A DNA stretch of 6,655 nucleotides from Candidatus Nitrosotenuis sp. (GTDB lineage Archaea; Thermoproteota; Nitrososphaeria; Nitrososphaerales; Nitrosopumilaceae), in assembly GCA_023252015.1 (NCBI GenBank), contig JAHEXS010000064.1, positions 1 to 6,655 on the forward strand, given 5' to 3'. Numbering within the stretch: position 1 is the stretch's first letter; each line of letters starts with the position of its first letter. This document shows positions 5,447 through 6,655 of the stretch, in pieces. Under the pieces are notes generated by a model that searched no databases, was not told where the DNA came from, and worked only from the letters and a program-made list of their open reading frames with translations. The translations under genes and the position numbers were made by a program.

Positions 5447-6655
5447 TCAAATGGGGCTAATTGTAACACCATCACACCTAATGGTTGGCGCAGTAACAGG
5501 CATAGATGCCCACGGTAAAACTGCACGCTCATTGTCTGCAACAGCCGATATTTGCTGCAAAAGCCTTGGTAAATTATGTATTATTCGAACTGGTTTTGCA
5601 GGTGTCTTGATTTGCCCATCTGAGATGACCCAAATTCCACTTCTTGCAGTACAGGAAAAGTCTCCCCTGATTGGGTTTACGGGATACGTGTACCATAATC
5701 TGCTTACCAAAAGCCCATTTTTTGTATCTTTGATAATGTCGTCTCGTTTTGTATTTCCTCTGATTGTCAAATTATGTGGTATCGAAACTGGAATTGGATC
5801 CGAACTACGGCCAAGTGGTGAACCAAATCTAGATGCGTTTCCTGAAGATGTCCTGTCTTCTTTATATGCACTATACAAATCAGAATAGGTTTTTTCAAAA
5901 ATTCCGTTTCTTATGTAATATGTTTGCCTCGTCGGCACTCCTTCATCATCAAATGATTTGCTACCCAACCCATTTGGTATGTGGGGATCATCGATGAGAT
6001 CAAATCTTTCTCCTGCAACACTACTTCCAATTTTTTCTGAAAAACAACTTCTATTCTCAGAATATGTCTTGAGGGAAAAGTTTGATGCAAAAACAAACGC
6101 AAGTAATTCGCCTACTGCAAGTGGATCCAAGATTATGTTTGTTATTTCTGGATTAGCAGTATGCGGGTTTATTGAACGTACACACATTTCGGATGCATCA
6201 GTACCGACACTTGCTGGATTAAAGTCCGACAACATTCTTGAGCTTGCCTGCCCTATCCCGCTGACAGGAAAGCTACCAATATTTGAATCTGCATTTATTA
6301 TTCCAGAAACGTATGTGGCAACATCTGTTTTTTGTAGTCCACATGTATTTACAATCTCAAACTCCTCACAAATAACATTAAGTGAGCCTGAAATGTTTGT
6401 TATTTTCTGATTTTGCGCAGAATTGATCATCTCCTGTGCGACATCTGAGATATCAACTGTGGTCATTTTCCAAAGTCTTGGATCATTTACTTTTTCAAGC
6501 GTGACACATGTAGCGTCCAATGGGAGTGTTTTCCAAAATTTTCTTTCTGTAACGCTCTTGGTTGATTTGAGTGCATTGTCTACAATTTTATCTGGTTCAA
6601 GTGTCGTTGTCTTGGCACCCGATATTCTTTTTTTATGTATTAAACGAATTCCGAG
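5447..6655 (-). CDS. pmbA: TldD/PmbA-family protein, PmbA (TldE)-like, N-terminus outside window
   Basis: The window shows 402 codons and the stop. The frame stays open to the right edge (first visible residues LGIRLIHKKRISGAKTTTL), so the apparent TTG at 6520 is not the start. Full-length members have roughly 440-450 residues, so only the first few dozen are missing. In bacteria TldD and TldE (PmbA) form a heterodimeric metalloprotease that trims peptides such as microcin B17 precursors and CcdA. TldD carries the HExxxH metal motif and TldE does not. Here the equivalent segment reads DPLAVGELLAFVFAS (visible residues 177-191) without HExxxH, so this is the PmbA-like partner. Other family marks are SFDDEGVPTR (234-243), DLYSAYKE (259-266), NPIRGDFSCTARSGIWVISDGQI (327-349) and the closing APTIRCDGVTI. 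A TldD gene may lie just upstream, off the window; this is unverified. Substrates in archaea are unknown. Confidence 0.92.
   Translation of the reverse strand, partial: LGIRLIHKKRISGAKTTTLEPDKIVDNALKSTKSVTERKFWKTLPLDATCVTLEKVNDPRLWKMTTVDISDVAQEMINSAQNQKITNISGSLNVICEEFEIVNTCGLQKTDVATYVSGIINADSNIGSFPVSGIGQASSRMLSDFNPASVGTDASEMCVRSINPHTANPEITNIILDPLAVGELLAFVFASNFSLKTYSENRSCFSEKIGSSVAGERFDLIDDPHIPNGLGSKSFDDEGVPTRQTYYIRNGIFEKTYSDLYSAYKEDRTSSGNASRFGSPLGRSSDPIPVSIPHNLTIRGNTKRDDIIKDTKNGLLVSRLWYTYPVNPIRGDFSCTARSGIWVISDGQIKTPAKPVRIIHNLPRLLQQISAVADNERAVLPWASMPVTAPTIRCDGVTISPI

Noticed and set aside
5311..5541. A minus-strand 76-residue frame overlapping the end of the PmbA-like gene, ending CQSCPRCADN
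   Set aside because: Most of it overlaps the PmbA C-terminus in another frame, and the Cys residues have no family-like arrangement. Judged a shadow.
5412..5888. Plus-strand 158-residue frame opposite the PmbA-like gene
   Set aside because: The minus strand holds clear TldD/PmbA motifs through the whole span; the antisense frame has no recognisable domain.

Overview
The window looks like a piece of an archaeal chromosome of the ammonia-oxidising Nitrososphaerota (Thaumarchaeota), most likely Nitrosopumilales-like. The clues are an archaeal-type Elp3, a PAC2-family proteasome-assembly-chaperone homologue, a short glycine-rich TRAM protein, small winged-helix regulators, AT-rich composition, and TATA-like boxes placed about 25-30 bases before start codons, as expected for leaderless or nearly leaderless transcripts. 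The assignment is by protein character and was not checked by any search. No mobile element, CRISPR array, rRNA or tRNA was seen.

All supported genes lie on the minus strand, so the order of reading is from high to low coordinates. From the right edge: a TldD/PmbA-family protein of the PmbA (HExxxH-less) type, cut at its N-terminus by the window end; a 231-base spacer with several TTGAC/GTCAA words; a small RGG-TRAM protein that, unlike its neighbours, has a 5' leader and a strong Shine-Dalgarno; a T-rich terminator; a 32-residue small ORF at 4709-4807 with its own TATA box; a winged-helix regulator whose promoter carries overlapping inverted repeats; a PAC2-family protein 24 bases downstream of that regulator, ending in a HbYX-type tail; PurM of purine synthesis; a CPA2-type Na+/H+ antiporter; a LIM-like zinc-finger protein with a lysine tail; and Elp3, which runs off the left edge and probably starts at a TTG.

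Most genes appear to be single transcription units with their own TATA boxes. The only likely operon is winged-helix regulator plus PAC2 protein. The parts most worth a second look are that pair with its operator-like promoter and HbYX tail, the 32-residue gene, the lysine-tailed zinc-finger protein, and the RGG-TRAM protein. The rest is ordinary housekeeping. I see no clear multi-gene novel defence or metabolic system here.
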